This document shows positions 1-10,590 of a stretch of DNA of 64,000 nt, in pieces. The notes beneath the pieces are model-generated. The model made no database searches. It had not been told where the DNA came from and saw only the letters and a program-made list of their open reading frames with translations. The stretch is from Lepas anatifera. Its lineage: Eukaryota; Arthropoda; Thecostraca; Lepadidae. Made by a program: the position numbers and the translations under genes. Numbering within the stretch: the first letter of the stretch is position 1; every line of letters starts with the position of its first letter. The stretch spans positions 1-64,000 of the forward strand of contig JAOTON010001064.1 in assembly GCA_034440635.1 (NCBI GenBank), read 5' to 3'.

Positions 1-779
1 TGAAAGGGTCCTATGTAGAATTACAATATTCAAGAGGTGGTGGTGAAGTGAAGAGAAAAAACAGTGTGGGCAATGCTTGCTGTCAAAGTCGTAATCAATG
101 CAAGATGGAAAAACTTTCGAGACTATACCAATGGTGTATATCCCTAGAACTTAGCTCATGGTCAATTGCAATGAGGTTTTCCATTATTTGGAAAATACCT
201 AGCTATTTCTGGGGAATTCTTGACAGGATTTAGAAGCTGCACTAAACATCTGCGCCAAGTTGATAAACCTGACACATTTTGCCAACTGGCCATTATTTGT
301 CCTCACCTTAACGTGGCGTCAACAGGAACATCCAACTCCTCATCGCTTGTCTTCCAAGCTGGAAAAGATGGCGAACCATGACCTAACCACCTCAAGCGCA
401 ACCCACTCCATCTCCCAGTAGAGCAATCGCACGGTTTGTGGAACAATCGTGACCTATGCTTATAACTGAGCTATTTCTTTCTCTGCGCTCACACAACGCC
501 CCCTCAAATCCAAAGTTAATAGAGAAAAGTCACGAATCAGATCCAGAAGTAACTTCCAGGATTAAATCCTTCCAAGGCCTGCCCCTCGACAACAAATCGA
601 CCGGGCCCGTATCCGTATGCACTCACGCTGCACCGGGGAGTCAGACAGGGAATTTCCGTTACATCAGCCACTGCCTTTACTACTGACAGCTGACGAACAC
701 ACCGAACAGCTCTGGCAACACCGCCTGGCAGCGTGAGATCAGCGGCCTGCTGACAAACTGTGCTCACCGTGGAACAGGG
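1..779 (+). repeat. Dispersed repeat R, copy 1 (cut by window start)
   Basis: Nearly all of this segment recurs in the same orientation at 15329-16121, with small indels. Both copies begin (copy 1 at the window edge) with TGAAAGGGTCCTATGTAGAA and stay alignable to the phrase GGAACAGGGCT near 779 and 16118, after which they diverge. No open frame of substance and no protein similarity is visible. Short indels rule out a very recent duplication. It may be part of an unclassified transposon or an old segmental duplication; the sequence left of copy 1 is not available. Confidence 0.85.
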
Positions 780-2100
780 CTGTTAGCCGTCAGCAGGGCT
801 CCACCTGTCAGCAGAGTTTTGTCAGCACCAATCAGCGGGCCGCGTTGCGCCTACGTCACAGGATTGTAGCCTCTCCCCGGGAACTAGTCCTAGAGGTTTT
901 ACGGGCTGACGGCGCTGACGGGAGAGAGCAAGTGCACGGAGCAGCCCTTTACTCAGGAGGGGGAATTTTTCGTTCGGTACGCGTTCCAAAACATCCGAGA
1001 CGACTCTTGCGCTAGTGATCGTATTATTGCCGAGGTGAGTATTATATTCTTTCCGTGGCGATGTATTGGGATTTTTGCAAATTTGCGCATCATAATTATG
1101 GATGCATCTAAGAACCAGCCATTGGGTACCAAAATCAAGCGGTAAGTAGCAAAGAGGTGAGAGTTTACAACTGACATATTGCAGGGTTTAAATGTTTTTA
1201 GATGGAAGGAGTGGATGAAATCAAAATGCGCGCCTTGCCTGCCTGCCTGCGTGCGCCGGTGGTGCTGGTGCGGTTTTACATGTGTGTATGCTGTGTACGG
1301 TTGTTGTGTTAATACGTGTTGCTACCTTAGATGACCTTAGATCATGGGTGTTCATGGGTGTAATTTATGTCCCTGGATATCACATTCATCAACCATAGCT
1401 AGTAGTTCATTTCATCACTTAACATTGTGATGTATGATCAAAGCAGTGGATTTAAGAAGCAATAAATAATGTTGACAAGGTGTGCATATGCCTCTCCTTG
1501 ATTCCTGGACTTAAAATTTGGTATTTGGTATTGCAATTTGGTATTTTGGTAGCTGGGTTCACACAGGTTGCCAAAATGGATCATCCCAATTTGATCTAAA
1601 TCATAAGTTCAATTGTTAAACAATTCACCCATGATGAAGTTCCAGTCTGCAAAGTATGGCAGCAGGCCAGATGAGTCGCTCCAGCCTTCCAAAATTCCCT
1701 CACTGCCAGCCACCAAAAGTTCACACCAATCTGTCATATACCAGTGAGAAAAATGCACCCATTCCTACCCACATTATGCAATGCTACCTTTCTAATTAGT
1801 TTGTTAAGGACTTTTTACAAGGCACCTCCTGTGTCTTTATAAACATTCAGTCATTACATGTCTCGCTCCTGTCTCCAAAGGCACTCACACTGACGAGATC
1901 TCGTCGAAAATGACATGCTTTGCACACTGGATGAAGTTGAAGTTTTGAGGAAAGAGGCCAAAAATGGCCTGTAACTTCCAGATGCTCTTTGGACTGTTCT
2001 TTGGGAAACAAGAGTAAAATTCATGGGACAACAAATATCTATGGGATGAGATTTTGGTGGAAGCTCCCACTTACATTGTACCTTAATGTTTATCAAACTG
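780..2100. other. No gene seen; low-grade repeat-derived sequence
   Basis: No open frame with recognisable protein similarity was found. The stretch 1640-1830 resembles, in reverse complement, 15040-15220 (shared phrase around CTGCAAAGTATGGCAGCAGG), so part of it belongs to the same repeat neighbourhood as repeat R. The remainder looks like anonymous intergenic sequence. Confidence 0.5.
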
Positions 2101-2104
2101 AAGA

Positions 2105-2600
2105 TCCTGCCACAACTTTTCCATGTATGTGTTTAATTCATTGACCTATCTCACTTGCATGACAGTTTCAGGAAGGCTGTTCAAATCATTGCATGCACAT
2201 ACAGGAAGAAAGTTTCTTCATGTCATCTTGTTTGCAGTCTGCTTCATCAACCTCAAATGATGTCTTCTTGTGGGCTGATTAGATTGCCTGAGCTGTGTTA
2301 CCCTATCAGCTTTAAAATTTTGCATGATGTTATCAAATCTCCTCTTTTATGTCTGTGCCTCAAACTTGTTAATCTGGAGCTTTGCAGCCTTGCCTGGTAA
2401 GGGAGGTCTTCTAATTCTCTAACCAGTTTAGTTGCTTGGCATTGCATTCTTTCAGTAATGTTCCATTTCCTTTGGGGAAAGGCCCCCAAATGCAGTTCCC
2501 ATATTCCAGTACTGGCATTATGGTCTTGAATAGCTTGGTCACAATGCTGGCATCAAGGAAGCTGAAGGATTGCCTTATCACTGCTGGCAGCCTTCTTGCT
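2105..2600 (-). pseudogene. CR1/Jockey-like LINE reverse-transcriptase C-terminal remnant
   Basis: Read on the minus strand, two overlapping frames together give the characteristic end of a non-LTR retrotransposon ORF2. The first carries a thumb-like stretch ending VLEYGNCIWGPFPKGN. The second carries QATKLVRELEDLPYQARL followed by HRHKRGDLITSCKIL, which matches the family pattern of a leucine-rich helix, RRxRGD and then a YKIL-type motif. A third scrap downstream reads DLNSLPE, the usual final block before the 3' UTR. Changes of frame and internal stops show it is dead. The RT core and endonuclease are absent, so it is a 3' fragment typical of 5'-truncated LINEs. The CR1-like assignment rests on motif recognition; L2 or Rex1 are alternatives. 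Confidence 0.82.
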
Positions 2601-3557
2601 TATTTGGCTACAGCTGCTTTATGTACTACCATGTGTGTATACACACATACAGTACCATGTACCATGTACACATGTACCATACAGTACACACACACAACCA
2701 GGAGAGGAAAAGGATGAGCAATCTGGTGGGGAAAGTTTAACATCAGCAGAGGCACTCTACGTCACTGTGAAAGAGTAGACAACAGCTCTTGATAACCACA
2801 AAGCCCGGGCCGATACAAGCCCCCCCTTAGCCCCGGCCAAGCCCGAGACCGGCACCATGAGGAATACACGCCGCACGTAACACACCACGCTGGCGACAGC
2901 AGGACCACCTGCCAACTGACAGTGCTTGTCAATTCATGTATATGTTCCTGTTCTTGCTTCTGGGTCTTGAAAAACCCGAGGGGGTAAAAAGACCCCTAAC
3001 AGGGCGAGGGTTAAATGGTAGATTTTGATCCCTCTCCTGCTTTAGCCCATCTGCTGGAATTTTCCAAGATTCCTGTACTCCTTTATTGTGAATTTTTTAT
3101 TGTAAGTTCAGGAATCAAACTATGAAGTTTAGGATCAACTACCCATCAAGGGAGGCTATTCCAATCCATGACCACACCAACCAAAAGTGATTTTGGCACT
3201 CTCCAGTTTCATCTTGAGTTTTAGCGACTTTGAAGTGATGTCCTGTTGTAATATCTGTAATAGGCGTCGGAAAAGGGGGGCATGGGGCCTGCCCCCCACC
3301 TTTGGGCCACAACTTTTTATCTCATTTAACATGGGAGAAAACCCGACATTTTCATAACGAGCCGATGCGGAAGGCAAGGAGGAGCCCAAATTTGAACACT
3401 TTTTGGTCCTATCGTGGAAAGTTTTTTCTCACCATCAGGTTGAAGTTTGGCTGACCCTCCCACTTTTTCTGGTGGCGATGCTTATGTCTGTAGTACTTGT
3501 ACTCTAGTACTAATTATGTATTTTAAATAAATGTTGTCCATATTATTCCCAGTTCTA
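2601..3557. other. No gene; microsatellite-like patch and an orphan TTAA-element end
   Basis: About 2635-2700 is a short ACAC/GTAC-rich simple stretch. At 2969-3014 there is an orphan end of the single-motif type seen in the TTAA families: read in reverse it starts TTAACCCTCGCCC, then a G-run, a T-rich centre, a C-run and GGGTTTTTC. Its partner end was not found. The rest (3030-3557) shows nothing recognisable. Confidence 0.5.
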
Positions 3558-3877
3558 CTGTTGGAATTGGAGTATCACTTAAGTCATCAAGGGACTTATC
3601 ACGGAGACCCGGACCCCACCAGCCGAACGAGTAACTCCCACAATGAAGGGTTAATTTAGAAGCCAAAGTTTAACGTCCCACAAAGCACAGGGACGGCCGC
3701 CCCGCTCACGTCACCCTCTCACCAGTCAGTTGCCAGCCGACCTGTACGTCGGGTAAACTATTGAGCGCCGGAGCGTCTCAGGAGAACCGATCCCAAGCCT
3801 GGACATGCATTGCCACTGCATGCTTCTGAGCAGCGGCCTGGAGCCCAATGCTCCACCAACTGAGCTACCGGGGCGGC
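3558..3877 (-). mobile_element. tRNA-derived SINE, copy 1
   Basis: On the minus strand the head reads like a tRNA 5' half with a box A (GGTAGCTCAGTTGGTGGAGC). It continues with a body also present at 43046-43363 (minus) and, partly, at 61957-62121 (plus). All three share the phrase GTCGGCTGGCAACTGACTGG or close variants. The body runs about 320 bp and ends without an obvious poly(A). The box B region (GGATCGGTTC) is weak, so the head is tRNA-like and not a functional tRNA gene. Mobilisation by a LINE partner is expected from the family; I cannot say which LINE. Confidence 0.85.
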
Positions 3878-4342
3878 AACTAGTTGGTAATTAAGTAACT
3901 TTACATCTGCATTATGTAAACTTAAAATGCTAATTCCAGACATGTATTTGCCAGACATGTGACCGGGCGTTGTGTTCCTGATTATGTCCGTAGGGCCACC
4001 GCATGCATTCAAAGTCGAAAGGGTGCTCACATCCTAGGTGCTCCATTCATATTCAGAGAAGCGGCCTGTATGTCCAGCGGAGTGCTTTCCGTATGGTGGC
4101 GTTCATATTCAGTCTGAATGTTATTACCCAGATCGAGTCAAACTTTTCACCTTCTATAATCCATAGGTCATCATATATTTAGTATATACCACAATACAAT
4201 GGGAGACTCGTGGATTTGTTGCGTTCCCCAAACAAAATGCCACGCCGGTTTTATTGATAGGTACTGATGAGAAATATCACGCTTGTTCTAATTTCGGGAT
4301 ATTCTTACTCTTCATTATTGACTTTTTCTTTCTTTTTTTCAG
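3878..4342. other. Upstream region of the Harbinger partner gene, with intron end
   Basis: No coding similarity is seen. The final bases, a long pyrimidine tract followed by CAG at 4340-4342, form a strong 3' splice site for the gene that follows, so at least the right part of this stretch is probably intron. An upstream exon with the start codon was not identified, and the terminal inverted repeat of the element was not located. Confidence 0.5.
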
Positions 4343-5297
4343 TGTCAGTTTTCGCTGTTCCAAGTGTAAAACACGCTTCGAAGAACGCTCCACTGCTGTT
4401 CTCCACTTCATGTCCTGCAACAGTGCGCCAACAACATCTCAGGGATCAGCTATACCACTAGGAGCGGCAGCTGGGGTCGACTCCTGTGCCACACAGCTCA
4501 GCACTTTGGATGGTCCAGAACCCGGGCAGCCAGAGACCAAGCAGCCTGAGCCATCCGGGTCGGTCTCTGGCCAATCGTCCTGCTCTCTGGGAGATCCATC
4601 GTTTCGGTGTGCTGTGTGTGCTGAGTCCTTTCAAGACCTTGCATCATTGGATCGCCACACGCCCCTGTGCGGGAGCTTGGAAACATCTGGCTGGACATCT
4701 GAAAAGGTGTGGTCGCTGATAGGTGCTGTGGAAGCTTTAGCAGACAAGAAGCGGAACTTCTTCCAAATGTTTCCGCGGGAGAAGAAAGCCTTCTTTGAGT
4801 GCCAAGCTGCGCTTCTTGGTTTATCTCCAGAGGTCATCAGGAATAAGTGGAATTCCCTGACGACCTCCTACAAGAGGATCAAAGACAACGCGGGCTCGAA
4901 GAACACGGGCCGTGGTACTTTGGAGAGATGGCAGTTCTTCGCCGCCATGGATGATCTTCTCGGTGCAAGATCGTCCATCAAACCGAGGTACGTACTAGAG
5001 ACGGGTGTACCGGAAACAGTATGTGCACCAAGCAAGGAGAACGTCCTGCCACAGCCCTTGACAACAAGGGAAACCAAGGCCTCGGATAAAAACACAGACC
5101 GAACCCCGGCAAGGAAGCAGGGAGTTCTCGGTCAGGCCCAAGAAGCATATTATACGAAGAAAGTGAAGCTTGAGGAAAGGCGGTTAGCACTGGAGGAACG
5201 GCGGCTGGAGATGGAGGGCAAACGACTGGAGCTCCTGAATGCTCTAGTCACGCAGATAACGAAGAACCAGCCGACGGAGCAAAAGGGAGATAACTAG
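4343..5297 (+). CDS. Harbinger-associated SANT/Myb-like DNA-binding protein (terminal exon)
   Basis: The open frame runs back to an ATG at 4254, but its first 29 residues are a hydrophobic run encoded by a pyrimidine tract ending in CAG at 4342. I therefore take 4343 as an exon start after a 3' splice site; the upstream exon is not identified. Counting from 4254, two zinc-finger-like C2HC motifs appear (C35, C38, H51, C55 and C119, C122, H135, C139). A SANT/MADF-like trihelix follows (about 147-235) with tryptophans spaced as in GT1/Myb-like domains, then a basic glutamate-rich coiled coil near the C terminus (about 300-335, repeated LEERRL). This is the domain plan of the second protein of PIF/Harbinger elements, and a DDE nuclease lies 2.7 kb away facing it. 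The frame is intact through this exon, so the element could be young. A domesticated host gene is the alternative. Confidence 0.75.
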
Positions 5298-5335
5298 GTG
5301 TGCTCATGTATATATGTGTGATGTATTGTGCTTAA

Positions 5336-5580
5336 GCAATATCAATAGTCAAGTCATCGAATCGTTTTCCGAGAACCGTATGCGAAGCAGTGCTACGCGA
5401 GTCGATATAATCAATATCAATAGTCGAGTGATCTTATGTTGTCGTTTTCCCGAGAAACGAATGTGATGCAGTGCTGCGTCAGTCAATATAACCAATCATA
5501 ATCCATATCAATAGTAAAGTGATCTTATGTTACGGTTTTTTCGAGAAACTTATGTGATTCAGTGTTGCGCGAGTCATGGT
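5336..5580 (+). repeat. Three tandem copies of a ~75-90 bp unit downstream of the SANT-like gene
   Basis: The phrase ATATCAATAGT opens three successive units near 5338, 5413 and 5504. Each is followed by GTTTTCCGAGAA-like sequence and then by a GCAGTGCTGCG-like block. The copies differ by substitutions and small indels. No coding content is visible; it lies just after the stop codon of the Harbinger partner gene. Confidence 0.75.
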
Positions 5581-6584
5581 TAGTGTGGGCCATAGTATGC
5601 CGAGGCATTGGTGGCGTTTCTTCAATAGCGAAGCAGCATCGGAGGGGCTCATTTAAGCTTTAATTTCATGTCGAGTATTTATATTTTCGTCCTTCATCGG
5701 CGATAGACCAGCAACGCTTCGTGTGTGAAATGTTACGCTTGCTCTCAGGAAATACATTGAATCTCAGTAAGTTCTCAGTCGATTTAGAGGGAATCGCAGT
5801 TCTGAGCAAACACATGCGGTGTTGTGCAAGGCAGAGTCTAATTGAACCGCTCGAGTCCTGGTCGCTTTCTTAAAATCAGCAGGAGCTTGGCCGATATTCT
5901 GTGTCCACATACAGTGCGAGCTCGGTATAATTTACGGCACACGTCGAAACACAATCGGTTTTATTTAATATTGGCGTTGATGTGCCAATTCTATGCAACA
6001 TCAAAATCATCATATTCAGCAATATTAATATTCATCATAACATCAATATTCATGCCATCAACAACATGAACCAGATCCATAAATTTACGACGCATTATTT
6101 TGAGTTTGCTGCAGGCACACACACTAACAGATCCCTCTCACTATTGTGAGAAACGGACCATCATTCCTACTATATTCTTCACTGCTACACTTGATAACTT
6201 GAGCGCAAAGGAAACAGAAAATAGTATTGGCTTTGTATAGTTTTGCTCTTACGCGTCCCCAAATACCGGACTTGAAAGCATACAAACTGCTGTTGTTGAA
6301 GATTTAATCTAGATCTCCACATCTTGAGGGCGCTCAGGATGCCTCAAGTACAAGTTCTCCCTCTCCATTTGAAGAAAAAGACGGTCATTACCCAATCTGA
6401 TTACGAGGTACTACAAAGACTAAACTGGACGCCAATGGATACACTGAGTCTTCCACACAACGTGTGACAGGCACCGAAAGAAATAATTAGTTCGAAAACA
6501 TCGCTTAAACAATATTATTTACAAGGCAATGTTGAGACCCTTCAGTCCTTTCAACCTAAATCTCAGCAGTTGAGCCACTGTAGC
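5581..6584. other. No gene seen between Harbinger genes
   Basis: A-T rich non-coding sequence, apparently internal to the Harbinger element. Only short ORFs without recognisable motifs occur. Confidence 0.5.
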
Positions 6585-7312
6585 AGCGGCGGGCGACATC
6601 GTTGGCGGCTGCGGGCGACAATGTTAATGTCACTGAAGCCGGCAGCGACATCGGTCGGCATCTCAACCTAAAGGTGGTAGCGACGACGGACGGCATCTCA
6701 ACCTGAAGCCGACAGCGACGACGGACGGCATCTCAGCCTGAAGGTGGTAGCGGCGACGGACAGCATCTCCGCCTGAAGCCGACAGCGACGACGGACGGCA
6801 TCTCAGCCTGAAGGTGGTAGCGGCGACGGACAGCATCTCCGCCTGAAGCCGACAGCGACGACGGACGGCATCTCAGCCTGAAGCCGACAGCGACGACGGA
6901 CGGCATCTCAGCCTGAAGCCGACAGCGACGACGGACGGCATCTCAGCCTGAAGGTGGTAGCGACGACGGACGGCATCTCAGCCTGAAGCCGACAGCGACG
7001 ACGGACGGCATCTCAGCCTGAAGCCGACAGCGACGACGGACGGCATCTCAGCCTGAAGCCGACAGCGACGGCGGACGGCATCTCAGCCTGAAGCCGACAG
7101 CGACGACGGACGGCATCTCCGCCTGAAGCCGACAGCGACGACGGACGGCATCTCAGCCTGAAGCCGACAGCGACGACGGACGGCATCTCAGCCTGAAGGT
7201 GGTAGCGACGACGGACGGCATCTCAGCCTGAAGCCGACAGCGACGACAGACGGCATCTCCGCCTGAAGCCGACAGCGACGACGGACGGCATCTCAACCTG
7301 AAGGTGGCAGCG
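6585..7312 (+). repeat. 35-bp minisatellite (~20 copies) inside the Harbinger element
   Basis: A tandem array with period 35 bp and core GACGACGGACGGCATCTCAG. Two alternating variants of the other half-unit occur, GAAGCCGACAGC and GAAGGTGGTAGC, and they are interspersed, which indicates unequal exchange or slippage after both variants existed. The array is GC-rich against A-T rich flanks. It lies between the two convergent Harbinger genes. Confidence 0.95.
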
Positions 7313-8050
7313 TTGAGTACATCAGTTTAGTTCTCCATCATTGGCGGAGTGTATACACATTAGGCTGTCATGAATGCAAAGAAATTGAAAGCTGATCCCC
7401 CTGGAATCGCTTTCTAAGTATGCCGGACTCGCCACTCAGATTTTCACTAATTCATCAATAAAACTGAGGATTAGCCGGCGATTTGAATTCATATGGACCT
7501 GCATAGTGACAATCTTCCCCACCGTCATGCTTTGAAAATAGAATCTGGTACAGAAATTAAACATCCGTGCCCGTACGGTTTTCATGACCTGCCTTAAAGA
7601 AGGAATGCTCTCCCTCATCTTTTCCATGATATTAATTTGGTCGTTCATTTTGGTAAGCAGGCTGGAATGAACAAACCTGTCTTTAAAATAATCTCGATGG
7701 TTTCGATGAGTCAAACTTATCAACGTTGTTCCGTTTATCTTCAGAGGTGGACAAAGGTGTCCTGCACAAAACGCCTTATAAAAGCCCCTTAATTACCTGT
7801 TCCGTTTGTCTGCGAAAACGGCGACAACTTTGCGATTCAATTCGAACCAAAATGTTTCCACATCATACATTTGCTCCATTCTAACAGGCCCAATTATATT
7901 TCCTTCAGGATTCAGGTACTCTGTAAACACAAGCCATATCTAAAGTAAGTGCAACCGCCAAAACCAGGAAATATGCCATTGCATCCGATCAAAAGAAAGC
8001 AATTTTGCTTTCACTATACATCACCTGTTGCAAATGTCAACATACCTGTT
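7313..8050. other. No gene seen; 3' flank of the Harbinger nuclease gene
   Basis: A short minus-strand ORF (7436-7723) has no motif I recognise. The stretch just right of 7920 is the 3' side of the nuclease gene. Confidence 0.45.
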
Positions 8051-9070
8051 TCACTGGCGATTCTGTCTTTGGTCCCAAAGTCGATGAACGAGCTCCTGCC
8101 TCTTCTCGGTCGCTGCAGCTGCTTCCTGGGCCGGCAGACGCGGTGGCTGCCTGGCGAGGTTGGTGGCCCGTGCTCCCGGTACCCAAGCACCTGCAGCGTC
8201 TTCGGCGATTTCAGCGCCCTGCTCCTCCCAAACGTCGCCCCTTCCCATGCTGAGGTTATGCAGAACGCATGCACCCATGCACATCTTGGCGACTTTCTCC
8301 ACCGACTTTGCCTCCACATAAGTCAGTCGACGGAATCTCCCCTTCAGCATCCCGAATGCATGCTCGATGACGATCCTCGTTCCAGACAGAGTCTTGTTGA
8401 AGTGCCTCCGTTTTTCTACTTCTTCGTGAAGTTGGGTTTCCCGGAAGGGAGTCAAGAGCCAGGTCTGTAGCTGAAACGCAGAGTCTCCCAGGAGAAAACC
8501 GTCGCCACAGAGTTGCCGCAGGACGGAGCCCTCTTCAAACAGGCGTGCGTGGAGTGACCCGTTTTTGAATACGCGCGAGTCATGGACGGATCCCGGCCAG
8601 CCTATGTTCACGTCCATGAACTTAGAGCGCGAGTCACAAACTGCCATAAGATTGATGGAGAGAAAGCCCTTCCTGTTCACGTAGGCTTCCTGGTCGATTC
8701 GGGGCCTGCACATTGGTATGTGGCATCCATCCAGAGAGCCGACGACACCATCGATACCCTTCAGTTGAAGGAAGCCAGCTTTCACTTCCCGAATGCCTTC
8801 AGTGGTGTTAGGCATTTTGATAATGTCGTCCTTGAGGCCGACAAGCAGGTTGATAACCTCGTCGACATGAGCCCATGCTGTTGTTGTTCCTACACCAAAC
8901 AGCATCGCCACCTTGCGGAAGCTGACTTGGCTACCCAAGTACCAGAGGGTGAGCAGGACTTGCTTGCGGCGATCAATTGGAGGAACGAGAGTTACTGGAT
9001 TTCTGTCTCGCTCCCCTAGCAGCTCAACGACGTCATCCACCAACTGCCTGGAGAGCCGGAACTGCTCCCC
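8051..9070 (-). CDS. PIF/Harbinger DDE nuclease (transposase catalytic protein)
   Basis: The minus-strand frame encodes about 340 residues. An N-terminal helix-turn-helix-like part (about residues 30-65, counting the codon ending at 9043 as 1) precedes the DDE_Tnp_4 catalytic core. The core has SLDGCHIP with D105, GDSAF with D187, and RIVIEHAFGMLKGRFRRL with E227. Spacing and flanking words are typical of the Harbinger nuclease, which cuts and rejoins DNA at the element ends. All three acidic residues are present and the frame is unbroken to its stop at 8051. No in-frame ATG is seen: coding similarity continues upstream of 9043 to about 9070 and then meets a stop, so a 5' exon is expected further right or the gene is 5'-truncated. 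The C-terminal ~60 residues, arginine- and alanine-rich, are not conserved in the family. Confidence 0.9.
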   Translation of the reverse strand, partial: GEQFRLSRQLVDDVVELLGERDRNPVTLVPPIDRRKQVLLTLWYLGSQVSFRKVAMLFGVGTTTAWAHVDEVINLLVGLKDDIIKMPNTTEGIREVKAGFLQLKGIDGVVGSLDGCHIPMCRPRIDQEAYVNRKGFLSINLMAVCDSRSKFMDVNIGWPGSVHDSRVFKNGSLHARLFEEGSVLRQLCGDGFLLGDSAFQLQTWLLTPFRETQLHEEVEKRRHFNKTLSGTRIVIEHAFGMLKGRFRRLTYVEAKSVEKVAKMCMGACVLHNLSMGRGDVWEEQGAEIAEDAAGAWVPGARATNLARQPPRLPAQEAAAATEKRQELVHRLWDQRQNRQ

Positions 9071-9160
9071 TGAACTGTTGCTCCGTTAGATGGGGAACAG
9101 TATCCTCATAAAAGCTGTTCTGTCTCGCCAGGTTGCGTCTTGGTCCTCTGAAAAAAATTA

Positions 9161-10340
9161 ATCGTATGTCAATGGAAACATTATTCCTGAGGCCAGTCAT
9201 AGCAAACCATTGTGAATTTTCAGTTAAAACTTTTATTCAGCCATATTTTGCAAACTAAGTGGTAAACAGTAAAAAGGAACATTCTTGACACGAAGAAACA
9301 TTCTTAACATGCATGGATTTGTTATATGCACGCCTTATTAGTTATTACAACCAGGATTATACCTAAACATATTAGGGCAAATATATGCACTTGATCTGCC
9401 AGAATCTGCAGAATGTGGCAGGTTCCGAGGAGATCTCGAAGCACTTGAAAAAAAGAAAAGAAAAGATGATTAGTGTTCTTCAGTCGCCTTCCTCAAACAT
9501 TATTGTTCTTCAGTGGCTTTCCTCAAGTATAAAATAAAATGGCCGCAATATAGCACAGACACTGAAGCGCCCCAAAACAACAAAATACACACAAGTATAA
9601 TATGAAAATATACACCCAAGTCGAAAGAAAATTCTGCCCCAGCAACCCAGCCTACAGAACATGGCAGGTTTCAACAAGATCTTGTTCGGGCATGATGATG
9701 ATGATTAGAGTTTCATCATAATCATAATTGGGTTTTAAGGGCGTGCCAATGATTAAGAGTTTCAGCGCACTGCAGTCGCAGAGGCTATATGTGCCCGTCA
9801 GTATTGTGTTACATCATTCTGAGATTGTCATTATCAGCTAAAGTGGGCTATACAGAGGGTGTGATATCTAAGAACCTCTGATGGGGTTATATACTATGTC
9901 AAATTGTACTTCTCTCAGGTATTATAAAACTTCCCCGATGTCTATGGACGCGTCATTACCCAGGACCTGTCCCAGGGGGACCGGTGGGAAGAATCGGCGC
10001 TGACTTCGTTTCAGCTGGTCGCAGCTGTCACTAGCAGATAAAACATGCTGCGCAGTGAGCCGGCTACTGAGGACATGTGTTGGCGGTGGTGTTGTTTAAC
10101 TAATGTGCATGTGTCGCATGGCAGTGGCGGATACGAAGCCTAGTAAGGCACACCTCCTCCATTTTGCTTCGCCTGCTACTCGACTCCCAGGGTTTAATCG
10201 ACGGCCGCAAAAAATAAAAAAAAAACAATGTGGCTCCGCAGTTCACCTGGTCTGCCACTCAGCATCTACTAACATCTTCAATGATGGTTTGAGGTCTGTG
10301 GCTGGAATTTTAAACCCGCGCGAAAGGTTAGTTAGTTAGT
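9161..10340. other. No gene seen; A-T rich
   Basis: Probably includes the right part of the Harbinger element. Short duplicated phrases (for example TTCTTCAGTGGCTTTCCTCA near 9478-9525) and a GATGAT run near 9690 are present. No protein similarity was recognised. Confidence 0.4.
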
Positions 10341-10347
10341 TATTTGG

Positions 10348-10590
10348 GCTTAAGGGGCGCACCAGCCTAGCAAAAGGGGACAACTGACATGCGTCTTTAA
10401 CTAATTCATCAACTTGTTCATTTCCTAACATGCCAACGTGGCTCGGCACCCAAAGAAAACACACGTCAGTACCTTGGGTAATCACTAATCACTGTCAGAA
10501 ACTTTCGGATCGTCAGTACAAGCCAGTTCTGCTGTGTGTGGTTAGACTGGAGGGCTGTCAGAGAGCTAGCTGAGTCAGTTATAATAATTC
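10348..10590 (-). pseudogene. LINE RNase H domain remnant
   Basis: Translation of the minus strand shows the second half of a retrotransposon RNase H domain. First comes IITDSASSLTAL, with the conserved aspartate and serine. After a short disrupted patch comes CFLWVPSHVGMLGNEQVDEL, the histidine/GNExxD block that closes the active site. A small duplication (GTGATTA twice) breaks the frame between them. This differs in sequence from the RNase H of the LINE at 27.7-36 kb, so it is a different family. Only about 80 codons survive; no RT is visible nearby. Confidence 0.82.

Larger units (their letters stand above)
4200..9160. mobile_element. PIF/Harbinger DNA transposon (minimum extent)
   Basis: Two genes that form the standard PIF/Harbinger pair lie here in convergent orientation: a SANT/Myb-like DNA-binding protein on the plus strand (exon 4343-5297) and a DDE nuclease of the DDE_Tnp_4 type on the minus strand (8051-9070). 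In this superfamily both proteins are needed for transposition, the partner protein helping nuclear import and DNA binding. Terminal inverted repeats and the usual 3-bp TWA target duplication were not found by eye, so the true ends are unknown and the given limits are minimal. The roughly 2.7 kb between the genes holds tandem repeats. Confidence 0.8.

Noticed and set aside
3838..3880. Functional tRNA genes at 3.8, 43.3 and 62.0 kb
   Set aside because: Only the tRNA 5' half is well kept, box B is weak, and a shared ~300-bp body follows, so these are SINE heads.
4254..4340. Hydrophobic N terminus (membrane segment or signal peptide) of the SANT-like protein
   Set aside because: The hydrophobic run is encoded by a pyrimidine tract ending in CAG, best read as the end of an intron.
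6585..7312. CRISPR-like array
   Set aside because: The repeats are contiguous 35-bp units without unique spacers, in a eukaryotic context; it is a minisatellite.
8582..9019. Plus-strand ORFs of 145 and 173 codons over 7949-9019
   Set aside because: Antisense shadows of the DDE nuclease frame, whose catalytic residues are clear.
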